A DNA stretch of 64,000 bases from Thiorhodovibrio litoralis (GCF_033954455.1 NZ_CP121473.1:4822501-4886500), one strand, 5' to 3'; positions 50,864 through 60,039 are shown, numbered from the stretch's first letter. Program-made: numbers and translations. Notes: generated by a model not told the origin, from the letters alone.

Positions 50864-51301
50864 TTACTCCCAACTTGAAATATCCCGATTGTCCCCCTCG
50901 CCACCCTCTTGACCATCTGCTCCGAAGGTGATTATGTCGAAGGGTCCGTGCTCCCCCGGCGACCGGTATTGATATTCGTTGCCCCAAGGGTCTTTGGGCA
51001 CCTGTGCTTTCTTCAGATAGGGTCCTTTCCAGTTAGGAGCGTTACCGGGGTCCTTGACTAGCGCCGCAAGCCCCTCGGATGTGCCAGGATACTGCCCAAG
51101 TTCAAGCCGATAAAGATCGAGAGTAGCTGACAGATCCTCAATCTGGAGTTTAGCCGTTTTGGTTTTCGAACTCCCCAGGAATTTCATGACCTGAGGGCCA
51201 ACCAGCCCCGCCAGCAGACCAAGAATGGCCAGGACGACCAGGAGCTCGACAAGCGTAAAACCACGAGAAATACCGCGGCGATGGCGAATTGTGTTTGGCA
51301 T
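50864..51301 (-). CDS. gspG: Type II secretion major pseudopilin GspG
   Basis: 145 residues. Cleavage site ISRG|FTLVELLVVLAILG (Gly14, Glu19 at +5). The major-pseudopilin C-terminus is present: GPYLKKAQVPKDPWGNEYQY, RSPGEHGPFDIITFGADGQEGGEGDNRDISSW, which includes the calcium-binding loop Asp residues. It is the first gene of the run G-H-I-J-K-L-M plus GspC-like. AAGG precedes the ATG. gspD, gspE and gspF are not in the window, so the platform and secretin must be encoded elsewhere. Confidence 0.95.
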   Translation of the reverse strand: MPNTIRHRRGISRGFTLVELLVVLAILGLLAGLVGPQVMKFLGSSKTKTAKLQIEDLSATLDLYRLELGQYPGTSEGLAALVKDPGNAPNWKGPYLKKAQVPKDPWGNEYQYRSPGEHGPFDIITFGADGQEGGEGDNRDISSWE

Positions 51302-51323
51302 CTTAAAACCTTCTGTCAGTGAC

Positions 51324-51351
51324 TTGCCTCAACCAGTAAGCTAGGTATTGT
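51324..51351 (+). promoter_or_regulatory. Candidate promoter for cheV
   Basis: TTGCCT (51324-51329) and TATTGT (51346-51351) are separated by 16 bases on the plus strand, about 67 bases before the cheV start. On the other strand the same place offers TACAAT as a possible -10 for gspG. Both are only moderate matches. Confidence 0.4.
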
Positions 51352-51417
51352 ACCCTTTAGTTAAAAGGCTCGCAGCCGCCTTGCACGCTCATCAACATCA
51401 TCCCCAGGCGAGACCCC

Positions 51418-52344
51418 ATGGCTTCCACTGATTTTGGCTCCACTCTTGAAAGTAACCGCGCTGCCGGCACTCGCTTGGAACTCTTGCTTTTTCGGCTTGA
51501 TAGCTCGCAACTCTACGGCATTAACGTCTTCAAGGTCCAAGAGGTCGTACCTTGGCAGCCAATGTCAAAAATGGCACGATCACACCCGCTAGTGCTGGGA
51601 GTAGCGACTCTTCGAAACCGTATCGTGTCCGTCATCGACCTCTCTTTGGCTATGAAGATGCCGGCCCTCCATGAGCCAGAGAAGGGCCAGATTATCGTGA
51701 CTGAGTACAACCGCTCCGTACACGGCTTCTTGATTCGGCGTGTCGAAAAGATTATCCACACACAATGGAATCAAGTCCAGCAACTGCCGACCAAGCTTGG
51801 CCAAGACACCTATGCCACAGCAGTGACTCTGGTTGACAAAGAACTGGTTCAAATTCTTGATGTAGAAAAGGTGCTCGACCAGGTTGTCCAGGCCAAGACC
51901 AATGTATCGGGAGTGCTAACCGAGCAAAGAGCTGCCCAGGGTCTGCGCGTACTTGTGGTCGACGACTCTTCGGTTGCCCGCCTTCAGATCCAGCGCGCAC
52001 TCGAGCAACTAGGCATTGAGTGCACACTTACCCACGACGGACTCAAGGCACTGGATTTACTCGAACAAATGATTGCCGATGGCGTCGACATCGCAGAACA
52101 TTTTCTGATGATAATCTCAGACATTGAGATGCCGGAGATGGATGGCTATGAATTGACTACTCGCATCCGCGCGAATCCCAGAACCAACAACATTTACATC
52201 CTGTTACACTCATCTATTAGCGGAGTGTTCAATGTCAGCATGGTAAAACGCACTGGCGCGAATAAGTTTATTCAAAAATACCACCCTGACGATCTTGCTA
52301 AGGCAGTGCTGGGCCACCTCCAACAAAAATCACACACTAGCTGA
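51418..52344 (+). CDS. cheV: Chemotaxis coupling protein CheV
   Basis: 308 residues. A CheW domain at about 20-160 (LLLFRLDSSQLYGINVFKVQ, RNRIVSVIDLSLAM, KELVQILDVEKVL) is followed by a receiver at about 176-300 with acceptor Asp235 (LMIISDIEMPEMDGYE) and a conserved Lys in NKFIQKYHPDD. It couples receptors to CheA and is tuned by phosphorylation. The chemoreceptor at 27-28 kb and the convergent ParA/ParC next door are possible partners. Confidence 0.95.
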   Translation: MASTDFGSTLESNRAAGTRLELLLFRLDSSQLYGINVFKVQEVVPWQPMSKMARSHPLVLGVATLRNRIVSVIDLSLAMKMPALHEPEKGQIIVTEYNRSVHGFLIRRVEKIIHTQWNQVQQLPTKLGQDTYATAVTLVDKELVQILDVEKVLDQVVQAKTNVSGVLTEQRAAQGLRVLVVDDSSVARLQIQRALEQLGIECTLTHDGLKALDLLEQMIADGVDIAEHFLMIISDIEMPEMDGYELTTRIRANPRTNNIYILLHSSISGVFNVSMVKRTGANKFIQKYHPDDLAKAVLGHLQQKSHTS

Positions 52345-52483
52345 GCGGCTCTGCACTTACCCCAACTTCCAGTCCGCACCGTTGCCATGCTGCCCACAAT
52401 TGTTAGACGATCAGCACCTAAAACGCCATCGCTCATTTGCGCATCGGCATCAGCAAGAAGTCAGCCGAGATGTCGCAAAACTA

Positions 52484-53314
52484 TTAGCTTCCAGTTGCTA
52501 CATCGGCAACAGCAGGTGGTTGCACGGCGGTTGCCGGAGTGCTAGCTGAATCGCGCCTTAGAGTCTCCAGTAAATCGGTGTAAGCAGCGACTGCGCGGGA
52601 GCGCGGATCAAAAAAAGCTGGGGGCACGCCCGCCCGGCTTGCATCGCGGAGTCGGGTATCAACCGGAATGTAGCCGTGCCACAAATGTTCAGTATAGTCA
52701 CGCCGCAACTGCGCCAGGCTTTCAATCGATGACCGGGTACGAGGATCGAAGTACGTCGGAACAATCGTGTAACTGAGCGAACGCTGGCGCACCCGCAACA
52801 CCATGTTGATGGTACGAAGCATACGCTCGAGGCCCTTCATAGCAAGAAACTCCGTCTGGACAGGAATCACCAGGCGATCGCACACAGCGAGCGCGTTAAT
52901 CAGCAGGATACCAAGTACCGGCGGACAATCGATAAGGACGTAGTCATACTTGTGTTCGAGCGGTGGCAGAAACCTCTTAAGCACTAGACCAAGGCCGTCA
53001 AGCCTTCCCGACTGCCGGTCCAGGCCAGCGAGTGCTGTCGTGGCAGGGACCAAATCCAGGCGCGGATGATCAGTAGAATAAATCAACCGACTTATGTCAA
53101 TATTCCGGCGCTCCGCCGTGGCAAGGAACATATCGTAAGTGCTGAATTCCAACTCATCAGGATCGTACCCGAAGTAAGCCGACAAAGACGCATGCGCGTC
53201 GATATCAACCATCAGGGTCCGGAAGCCCCAAGCTGCTAGGAGACCGCCGAGAGCAACAGCCGTTGTTGTCTTGCCAACGCCCCCTTTCAGATTGGCTACT
53301 GTCCAGATCTCCAT
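52484..53314 (-). CDS. ParA-family ATPase, ParC-like (chemotaxis array positioning)
   Basis: 276 residues from ATG 53314 with CTGGAGGGT six bases before it. Deviant Walker A is KGGVGKTT (residues 10-17), A-prime is LMVDIDAHASLSAYFGYDP, and the switch region is DYVLIDCPPVLGILLINAL. Full length and the FGYDPDELEFSTYDMFL segment match the ParC/ParA ATPases encoded in polar chemotaxis clusters, which place arrays at the pole. It is convergent with cheV. A general Soj-type role cannot be excluded as no parB or parP is here. Confidence 0.85.
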   Translation of the reverse strand: MEIWTVANLKGGVGKTTTAVALGGLLAAWGFRTLMVDIDAHASLSAYFGYDPDELEFSTYDMFLATAERRNIDISRLIYSTDHPRLDLVPATTALAGLDRQSGRLDGLGLVLKRFLPPLEHKYDYVLIDCPPVLGILLINALAVCDRLVIPVQTEFLAMKGLERMLRTINMVLRVRQRSLSYTIVPTYFDPRTRSSIESLAQLRRDYTEHLWHGYIPVDTRLRDASRAGVPPAFFDPRSRAVAAYTDLLETLRRDSASTPATAVQPPAVADVATGS

Positions 53315-53668
53315 GTACCCTCCAGAAGTTCTTGCCGCCTTATGCATCGCAGGTCGCGCCGGCCTTTGGCTAATGACCAGCCTTTAATCTCCGCCAACAT
53401 GTGCCCCGCGACCCTCAACCCACCCTACCCAAGTCTAGCCGAAAAGGCTCAGGTCAAGCGCTACCGCGCCGACGTGCTAGTCGCTATAAGCGGCCATCGC
53501 ACTATGGCGAAAAATTGACGCCCAGTAGGCCGCCAGCCATCCTTAAGCAGATTCCATGCCCATTTTAACCAACTAAGATGGTCTGATGGCATCCACAGTC
53601 TGATGCGTTATATCATACCCCTTGGCCACGCTAAAGAAATGCACTGCAAATTTTGAAAGTTTTGCTTT
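53315..53668. other. Intergenic region, marks the change to AT-rich DNA
   Basis: About 350 bases upstream of the ParA gene and past the end of the methyltransferase gene. It holds no convincing gene, RNA or terminator. The base composition changes here from about 60 % GC to near 50 % in the glycan island. Confidence 0.55.
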
Positions 53669-54493
53669 TCAACGCACTTCGTTCCTTGGAAAATGCCGGG
53701 TTCTTCGCCGAAAAGCGACAATTGAATCAAAAAAGTGGACCCCTTGGGTCTGCGCATAGAATGACGTCACATCGATCGCTTTCAGTCTCTCCGGATTATC
53801 CATGCGAAACGGCAATCCGCTTGAGCAATGTATGTAGGGATCATAGAGATGCGTAACCAACGCCCTAGCAACATCAACAAATGAGGTATGGTTTCCCAAA
53901 TCTTTGAAGGCATCCCACAAATTGGTATGCGTGTCCTCAACGACATAAACCCCATTAGCAGCCATCTGAGGATAAAGACATCCAAAGCTAGCCAACTGTT
54001 GGCTCACCCGATGCCCGCCATCGTCAATTACAATATGGAAAGGACCAAACTCTGTCATCAGCCTACGCAGAAATGCGCAATCAGACTGATCTCCGACCCG
54101 AACGAAAATATTCTGTTTTTCATCCTGAAACCTGCTGCAACTTTCCTCAACATCAATCCCAACTATTCGAGCTGAATCGTGAAAGTAATCCTTCCATAAT
54201 GTCAAAGATCCGCCTTTATGAACGCCAATTTCAAGAATGCTAATACCTTCTTGTTTTTGAAAGGGCCGAAACAGCGCCTCGTAGATCTCAAAATAATGAT
54301 GCCACTTCGACACGGTCCCGTCACTGCGCGCGCAATACGCACGATACAGAGCATTCGCTCGGGAATGCGGGCAACCATCCTCTTCGGCATTCAGAGTCTC
54401 CAAGTCTAGCAACCCTGATGCTTCTAAGGTGTCAGCAAGCAACCGTTCCCCTGCTGTTTTCTTGAGCAAAGTTTTACCTAGTAAACTTCTCAT
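53669..54493 (-). CDS. Class I methyltransferase, MycE/cephalosporin-hydroxylase type
   Basis: 274 residues. N-part: SKWHHYFEIYEALFRPFQKQ. SAM loop: ISILEIGVHKGGSLTLWKDY, then RIVGIDVEES. Catalytic centre: GPFHIVIDDGGHRVSQQLAS, then NGVYVVEDTHTNLWDAF. This arrangement is that of metal-dependent sugar O-methyltransferases like MycE, and DDGGH and EDTHT would bind the metal. It probably methylates a sugar of the surface glycan. It is divergent from the sulfotransferase gene. Confidence 0.82.
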   Translation of the reverse strand: MRSLLGKTLLKKTAGERLLADTLEASGLLDLETLNAEEDGCPHSRANALYRAYCARSDGTVSKWHHYFEIYEALFRPFQKQEGISILEIGVHKGGSLTLWKDYFHDSARIVGIDVEESCSRFQDEKQNIFVRVGDQSDCAFLRRLMTEFGPFHIVIDDGGHRVSQQLASFGCLYPQMAANGVYVVEDTHTNLWDAFKDLGNHTSFVDVARALVTHLYDPYIHCSSGLPFRMDNPERLKAIDVTSFYAQTQGVHFFDSIVAFRRRTRHFPRNEVR

Positions 54494-54617
54494 CTTAGAC
54501 TCGTTGCAACACTACTATCAGATTAACAGTCCGATCTACGGCAAGATTACCGAAACACCCATCGTCGATAACGCGCGACTCGCGCCACACTGAAATCCAA
54601 CCCAACCAGACAAACCT

Positions 54618-55472
54618 ATGTCACTCTATGATCTTGACCGCCAACTCCGGTTCCTTCGTTTCACAAACCTTCCATGGCTAAAGCGCATTTCTCTATGGCA
54701 GGCACCAACGCGGTTGCTCTCCAACAACCTGCTACTGATATTTGGTGCTCAGCGCAGCGGCACGACATTGATGTTCATGCTCCTGACAGCCCATCCCCGC
54801 ATCACTGGGCTCGATGAAAGTCACGCCCGACCAATCTACCAAAGCACCGACCTACTACCGCCATGGCCGGTAATTGCTGCCAATAGCTTTTTGCGGCAGC
54901 GAACGGTTTTCAAACTGCCTGTTAGCTCCGCCCGGATGCAAGATATCATCTCCATTTACAAAGGCTGCCAAATTATCTGGATGATTCGTCACCCTTTTTC
55001 CGTTATTGCGTCCATGCGCAATCTCACCTTTCCCGACGGTCAGAGCTGGTTAGAAAAATTCGCCTTGTCGCAGGCTAAATCAACACTTGCTCTAACCTCA
55101 CCCGATGCCATCTGCGAACTTGACGTTCTTGACCACATCTCGCTCGGTGCCGCACTTTGGAAACACCGCCTTTTACTCATGGAACAATACCAACAGGGCA
55201 ATGTGAATGTCTACCCAATTCGCTACGAGGAGCTGGTCACCGAATCTGAAGCGGTGCTCCGGCCGCTTCTTGCGCAACTCAGTCTATCCTGGTCAGACCA
55301 ACTACTCGAACATCATCGCCTGCATCAAGGCGCCAAGTATGCCGGTTTGGCAGACGGCTCGCGCCCCCTTGACAGAGACGGTCTCAACAGGGGAAGAGAG
55401 CTAACTGATATTGAGCAGCAGAAAGTCTGGGACATAGCAGGTGATGTTATGGTTCGATACTCCTACCACTGA
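54618..55472 (+). CDS. Sulfotransferase
   Basis: 284 residues. The PAPS 5'-phosphosulfate loop is IFGAQRSGTTLM (42-52), and the 3'-phosphate site is WMIRHPFSVIASM (about 121-133). There is no signal peptide, so it acts in the cytoplasm, moving sulfate from PAPS to an acceptor, probably a carbohydrate. It is followed 150 bases later by the pyruvyltransferase fusion gene. Confidence 0.87.
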   Translation: MSLYDLDRQLRFLRFTNLPWLKRISLWQAPTRLLSNNLLLIFGAQRSGTTLMFMLLTAHPRITGLDESHARPIYQSTDLLPPWPVIAANSFLRQRTVFKLPVSSARMQDIISIYKGCQIIWMIRHPFSVIASMRNLTFPDGQSWLEKFALSQAKSTLALTSPDAICELDVLDHISLGAALWKHRLLLMEQYQQGNVNVYPIRYEELVTESEAVLRPLLAQLSLSWSDQLLEHHRLHQGAKYAGLADGSRPLDRDGLNRGRELTDIEQQKVWDIAGDVMVRYSYH

Positions 55473-55623
55473 GCAACATAGCTGTAAGGGTCACCGACAG
55501 ACCACGCAACAATCAATGTTTAAAAGCCTCTTTCTAAACCATGATTAGGCCAGGTTGGGGTACAACGATCGACTTAACCCTAAATCGCCATGCACTGAAT
55601 GTCACGTTTGACCGAACTTTCCC

Positions 55624-57276
55624 GTGAACAAAGAACTCAGCATCTTGCCGCTAAACTACTTTATCCGCATAAGAAACTTAGGCGATAAAATCTCCCCTGT
55701 TATCGTTCAGCACATACTTAAAGTCCGTCCAATCTGGTCCAATCGCACTGACATACCACACCTGGTAGCGATCGGCAGTCTGGTCACAAGCGCCGGACCG
55801 GAGTCCTATCTATGGGGCACAGGTCTAATGTCGCCCGAACACCAAATACCCCCACTCACTCGATCACGCATCCTTGCTCTGCGGGGCAAACTCAGCGCAT
55901 CCACCCTCGCACGTCACACAGGCCCTATACCGGATATTCCGTTGGGCGACCCAGGCTTCCTTTTACCTACCATTTTAGGCGTAGCAAGGTCTGCGCCAGC
56001 TTTCGAGCTAGGCGTAGTTCCTCATTATGTCGACAAATTTCATCCTACCGTAACAGCATTTAGAACCAACTCATCCATAACCGTTTTAGACATACAAACA
56101 AATCCCAAGAGCTTTCTACAGCAACTCGCTCACTGCCGCTGTGTTATTAGTTCTTCGTTGCACGGACTGATTTTTGCTGAGGCGTTGGGAATCCCCAACG
56201 CTTGGGTCGTTTTTTCTGATCAAATCGCCGGCAATGGTTTCAAATTTCGCGACTGGTTTTCCGTTTGTGGCGATTGCCCCAGTCAGCCCATCCGGGTCAG
56301 ACAGCCGTTACCCATAAAGACGCTCGCCGGCGCATGCGAGTTGCATCAACCAAATATCGCCACCGAGGCTTTGCAGAACGCGCTGCGCCAACTCCCACAA
56401 AACATTCAGCAGAGACCGACTCATTTCATCCGCCCAGCGCGTCCTGCATCAAAACTAACGCCTATCTTTATCATTTCATATAACCGTGGGCGCTATCTGA
56501 AGAAAATTATCTCATCCTATTTACGATTTAATCGTCCCGTAGATATTGTGATTCATGATAACGGTAGCGACGATCCAGAAACCCTGATAATCCTAAAGAA
56601 CTTACAGACTAAGGGCATCGAGGTTTTTTATCATAAGCCGATCTCACATCCGGACGAACTCAATGCAGTAGATGAAACGGTACAAGAGTATTTCAAGCGC
56701 TGGGCGGAACCTGTTCCTTACGTGGTTACTGACTCTGACATCGACATGCGACTTGCTCGCGCTGATAGCTTAGATGTCTACGATGCTTTTCTAAACCGCT
56801 TTCGGGATATCGAATGCGTTGGCCCAATGTTGAAAATTCGCGACATACCGCGCGATTATCCACTATTTAATCAAGTGATGAACCGCCATATCGAGCAATT
56901 CTGGCAACAAGAACCAACCTGGCACGATTTCCCTTTCGGATCTATCGCTGCGATCCGTGCCCCTATCGATACGACTTTTGCTTTGCACCGCGCCGGCGAG
57001 AGCTTTCGTCGATTAAAAAACGGCATGCGTCTATATTCCCCCCACGAAGCACGTCATCTTGACTGGTATATCTGCGGTGAAGAACATCAGCCGTATTCCC
57101 AGTCCGCTAGCAAGCAGATCTCCCATTGGAATTCGCGCGAGCAGTTTTCTTTGCATTGTAATACACCATTACAATACTCGAGTTTCCTTGACGTCGCCTC
57201 GCATCAGGCAGGCAGCAGACGCACTGAGATAGTGCACATCAATGCAGACAACATATTGCAGCAACGTCAAGAGTGA
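55624..57276 (+). CDS. Polysaccharide pyruvyltransferase fused to a GT2 glycosyltransferase
   Basis: 550 residues, GTG start without a clear ribosome site. Residues 1-245 are a WcaK/CsaB-type pyruvyltransferase: YFIRIRNLGDKISPVIVQHI, LGDPGFLLPTIL, then CRCVISSSLHGLIFAEALGI with the family SLHG. Residues about 275-545 are GT-A type: PIFIISYNRGRYLKKIISSY, VIHDNGSDDPETL and the metal DxD in YVVTDSDIDM. The fusion would add pyruvate ketal and sugar with one protein. I know the two parts, not this exact pairing. Confidence 0.82.
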   Translation: MNKELSILPLNYFIRIRNLGDKISPVIVQHILKVRPIWSNRTDIPHLVAIGSLVTSAGPESYLWGTGLMSPEHQIPPLTRSRILALRGKLSASTLARHTGPIPDIPLGDPGFLLPTILGVARSAPAFELGVVPHYVDKFHPTVTAFRTNSSITVLDIQTNPKSFLQQLAHCRCVISSSLHGLIFAEALGIPNAWVVFSDQIAGNGFKFRDWFSVCGDCPSQPIRVRQPLPIKTLAGACELHQPNIATEALQNALRQLPQNIQQRPTHFIRPARPASKLTPIFIISYNRGRYLKKIISSYLRFNRPVDIVIHDNGSDDPETLIILKNLQTKGIEVFYHKPISHPDELNAVDETVQEYFKRWAEPVPYVVTDSDIDMRLARADSLDVYDAFLNRFRDIECVGPMLKIRDIPRDYPLFNQVMNRHIEQFWQQEPTWHDFPFGSIAAIRAPIDTTFALHRAGESFRRLKNGMRLYSPHEARHLDWYICGEEHQPYSQSASKQISHWNSREQFSLHCNTPLQYSSFLDVASHQAGSRRTEIVHINADNILQQRQE

Positions 57277-57314
57277 GCGGACAGCACTTGAGTTGAGCTT
57301 CGCTCCGTGGCGCG

Positions 57315-58325
57315 TTACTGCCGCAGTCTCTCATGAAGCGAGCTCAGCTCACTTATCCGTGCTATGAATTGGGATTGGCTTCTTTTCCTGTACTTATCCC
57401 GCATAAAACGGGACGCGTTTTCACCCAGCTTGTTACACAGTCTAGGTGATTTTAGCAAGCTCATGATCTTATTCGGCATCAACTCAAAAGAAACGCAACA
57501 ATAACAATGTTCGGGAATTACTTTTTCTAGTCCTAGACATGGCTCAGTGACGAGACAGCAACCGAGCGCCAATGCTTGGACAATTCGCGGATATTCCGTA
57601 TTCAAAGTCTGATAAGCATGCACATTAAGCACAATGCGTGACTTTCTCATTGTGTTTTCAAGATCGTCACTCTCGGTTGGCGATAGTGTAATTCCATGCT
57701 GACGCAGGTAATTAAAAAGCTTTTCACGACGCGGCGTTCTACTTCCCACAATACATAAATCCCAGAGCGGCTCATCGCGACAAGCTTTTTTTTGTTCTGG
57801 CAGGGCAATATCAACGAAAAATGGAAACACTTCGAGCGCCAATGGTGCGAGATCGAACGAAAGAATCTCTTGTTGCTCGGGAAGAAAATTCAACACCGCA
57901 TCGTACATTTTTGCACGCTGAATCATTGCCTGTCGTTTTCTTTCAATCCAATCACGCGCCGATGCGTCAGTCATTCCGCGTGGAGAAAGGTCATAAAGTA
58001 AAGAAAAGTTGATAAAAACATAAGTGCTGTTCTCCTGCTTCCTGAAAGGCCCAAACGGGTCGCCGATAACCAAGACAAGAGCATTCTCAACAATCACTTT
58101 CTCTGACACGTCATCCTGAACGCGAAATTCCACCGCGGTAAGACGCCCTCCCTCGTGGCGACCGTGGCAATGCTGCTTAACCAAGAAACGCTCTAATTCA
58201 TTCAGTATCCAATGAACTGTGTCACGCACATACATGTAACTTTGGCGGTTTACAATAAGGTAAGCTCTCGCAAAACACTTACCGCGAGCACGCTTAAACA
58301 ATAAAGAGAAGCCTTTAAATGCCAT
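57315..58325 (-). CDS. Glycosyltransferase, CgeB/GT-B-like
   Basis: 336 residues from ATG 58325 (MAFKGFSLLFKRARG), chosen because AGGAAACCC precedes it; an upstream ATG at 58364 has no such site. The C-terminal half carries GT-B traits: DLCIVGSRTPRREKLFNYLR, ENTMRKSRIVLNVHAYQTLN, TEYPRIVQALALGCCLVTEP and ENASRFMRDKY. The N-terminal half is divergent. It resembles the CgeB/Glyco_trans_1_2 group. Low GC and the isolated opposite orientation mark it as part of the island. Confidence 0.7.
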   Translation of the reverse strand: MAFKGFSLLFKRARGKCFARAYLIVNRQSYMYVRDTVHWILNELERFLVKQHCHGRHEGGRLTAVEFRVQDDVSEKVIVENALVLVIGDPFGPFRKQENSTYVFINFSLLYDLSPRGMTDASARDWIERKRQAMIQRAKMYDAVLNFLPEQQEILSFDLAPLALEVFPFFVDIALPEQKKACRDEPLWDLCIVGSRTPRREKLFNYLRQHGITLSPTESDDLENTMRKSRIVLNVHAYQTLNTEYPRIVQALALGCCLVTEPCLGLEKVIPEHCYCCVSFELMPNKIMSLLKSPRLCNKLGENASRFMRDKYRKRSQSQFIARISELSSLHERLRQ

Positions 58326-58601
58326 TGGGTTTCCTGAAACTGATTCGCTCAGATGGTCATGCATTTAATATCATATTCATAGAGAGTACAGGGTGACTCT
58401 TCAGGTCCCTGGCGGTTCTAGCCATGTAAGCTAGGCAATAGTGCGATAATATTGACCGCTGGGGGATTGATCGCCCGGCGTTTGGTGCCGGGTGGCGGTC
58501 TGCGTGCATGGTGGGTTGTAGGCAGCCTCAGCGCTGAGAAGTTGGCGTACTCCCGCTGGCTGCTGGCGATCTGCTCATCGGGCAGGCGTGGCTGGTTTTT
58601 A
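58326..58601. other. Gap between glycosyltransferase and transposase relic
   Basis: About 275 bases. On the minus strand one frame reads NQPRLPDEQIASSQREYANFS, which looks protein-like but has no start and no family I know; it may be more of the broken transposase region or another relic. Confidence 0.4.
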
Positions 58602-58856
58602 GCCTTTGTGCCTGTGCTGACTACCGGGCTTGCGCTCGCTTTTTATGCGCCGCGACTTCGGTGGCGGCTTGTTGGGTCGATCTTGCGAGGGTGGCGTGCT
58701 GAAGGTTTCGGCTGTTCTTGGCCAGTCGCGCTGCATGGTCTTTGATCCGCTCGGCCTGATGATCCGTGACGCGGGTCAGCAACAAGAACCGCGCCAGTCA
58801 GCCAGCCCCTCCTGAAGCGCTACGTATTGAGCGGATGAGAGCGCAACGTCAGGCAT
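58602..58856 (-). pseudogene. IS66-family transposase relic (N-terminal part)
   Basis: The minus strand starts MPDVALSSAQYVALQEGLAD, changes frame to give ARFLLLTRVTDHQAERIKDH and AARLAKNSRN, and changes again to give FSTPPSQDRPNKPPPKSRRI followed by KSERKPGSQHRHKG. Intact IS66 TnpC proteins have NSRNSSKPPSSD ... KPGGQ.GHKG in this order. At least two frameshifts and the lack of everything downstream mean it is dead. Plus-strand open frames here are antisense noise. Confidence 0.6.
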
Positions 58857-58988
58857 GCTCTGAAGTTAAGTGACCAAGGTACCCTTTGGTAGAAGGTCCT
58901 GCACAGTTACCCCAAAGACACATAGGCCGATATGTGACCGACCGTTCACGGACATTTCGGCGAGGAGATTTTACGCTAAAAATTTGAT

Positions 58989-59063
58989 TGGTGGGCGCGG
59001 CTGGTTTCGAACCAGCGACCCCTGCCGTGTGAAGGCAGTGCTCTCCCACTGAGCTACGCGCCC
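58989..59063 (-). tRNA. tRNA-Val (anticodon CAC)
   Basis: 75 nt including an encoded CCA. Acceptor GGGCGCG pairs with CGCGCCC; the D arm is GCTCAGTGGGAGAGC; anticodon stem CTGCC/GGCAG encloses loop TTCACAC, giving CAC; the T arm has GGTTCGAAACC. It reads the GTG codon. tRNA genes are common attachment sites, and this one stands inside the AT-rich island. Confidence 0.93.
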
Positions 59064-59081
59064 AAATTTGCTATGAGCTCG

Positions 59082-59110
59082 AGTTTAGCCCGCGACCATT
59101 ACGCCGTCAA
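59082..59110 (-). promoter_or_regulatory. sigma70-type promoter of tRNA-Val
   Basis: On the minus strand TTGACG (59105-59110) and TAAACT (59082-59087) lie 17 bases apart, with the tRNA starting 19 bases past the -10 box. Confidence 0.75.
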
Positions 59111-59344
59111 TTACAATTTGCTTGAAGACATTCTTCAGACTCAACGTGACGCGGACAGCTTGAACGAACTCCTCGAGCCCCGAGAATAATCATCCAGCAT
59201 CAGCGGCACTGCATCCGACCAGCAATCCGCCATCAGAATATTCACAAATATCCAACCCCCGGAGCGTCGCGAAGAAATAGATTCTCGAGCAAACAAATCA
59301 TTGCCTGTGTCGATACCGTTGAACTGATAATGACCGTCTTAATT

Positions 59345-59425
59345 ACTAGCGCCCCAACGTTTCGCACACCGACTCAATTAGCTGATGATTTAATTTACTA
59401 TTTTGGCAACAATCGACTTAACCGC
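59345..59425. repeat. Dispersed repeat, copy 1
   Basis: Begins ACTAGCGCCCCAACGTTTCG and continues to AATCGACTTAACCGC at 59411-59425. The same two motifs occur in the same order and nearly the same spacing at 63804-63892. Confidence 0.7.
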
Positions 59426-59704
59426 ACCCGCAATTTGGCCTAAGAGAGTGCAGGAGGCGCCGGCGAGCCAAGCGAGGTTTAAATAGCTGCTGCACTTGGC
59501 GGCCGATTTTGCACGAATTGCGGAACATCGGGTGCGTGCCGCGCCCCCTCAAGAGGGTCGATCAAGAGGATTTTCGGCGTTGACCTCCCTCTCAACGACC
59601 GATAACCTGCATTATGCTCCCTACTAGATACCCCATAGATCCACAGGATGGCTTGGATTCCCTATCCGCCCGGGTCTAAATACACTTAACACTGAGGAAA
59701 CACC

Positions 59705-59767
59705 ATGATATCTCGCTTTTTTATCGCCCTGCTAGCGGCCGTCGTTCTCGCGGGCCTGCTCGCCTGA
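59705..59767 (+). CDS. Putative 20-residue hydrophobic peptide
   Basis: ATG behind GAGGAAACACC, a good ribosome site, opens a 20-codon frame: MISRFF followed by an unbroken hydrophobic helix ending in LLA and a TGA. It could be a membrane micropeptide, or the signal sequence of a gene broken by a stop, since the start resembles small lipoproteins. Nothing after the stop continues it convincingly. Confidence 0.4.
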   Translation: MISRFFIALLAAVVLAGLLA

Positions 59768-60039
59768 GACAGCCGACGCCCAGCTTGAGCCTTAGGTGGG
59801 CAGCTCGCATGGGTTTGAGCTAGACACCCTTGGAGACGAGCAGCATATTGATCTCTGCCGCGTGCAAAGACGCGCGTCTTGATCCCACCGCCGGCCGCAT
59901 GAACATAAATTGGTTTAAGGTCATCTGCACGGGACCCGTTTGACCTGCCGGCACTGAGGGATGACCATCTGGCGCCACATGTAAGATAACAAAGCGAAAG
60001 CGTCCCTGTTTTTCCAAAACATTTCACTCGATAACGATC

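Larger units (their letters stand above)
59064..60039. other. Long intergenic region with tRNA promoter, dispersed repeat and a tiny frame
   Basis: Nearly 1 kb, AT-rich, upstream of the 1201-residue gene. It contains the tRNA-Val promoter, one copy of a repeat that recurs at 63.8 kb (59345-59425), and a 20-codon hydrophobic frame at 59705. No larger gene can be supported on either strand. Confidence 0.6.

Noticed and set aside
58452-58745. 97-codon plus-strand frame with hydrophobic parts
   Set aside because: It is antisense to the IS66 transposase relic, which explains its openness and odd composition.
58870-59052. 60-codon plus-strand frame ending in the tRNA-Val gene
   Set aside because: Translation of the complement of a tRNA; a common annotation artefact.
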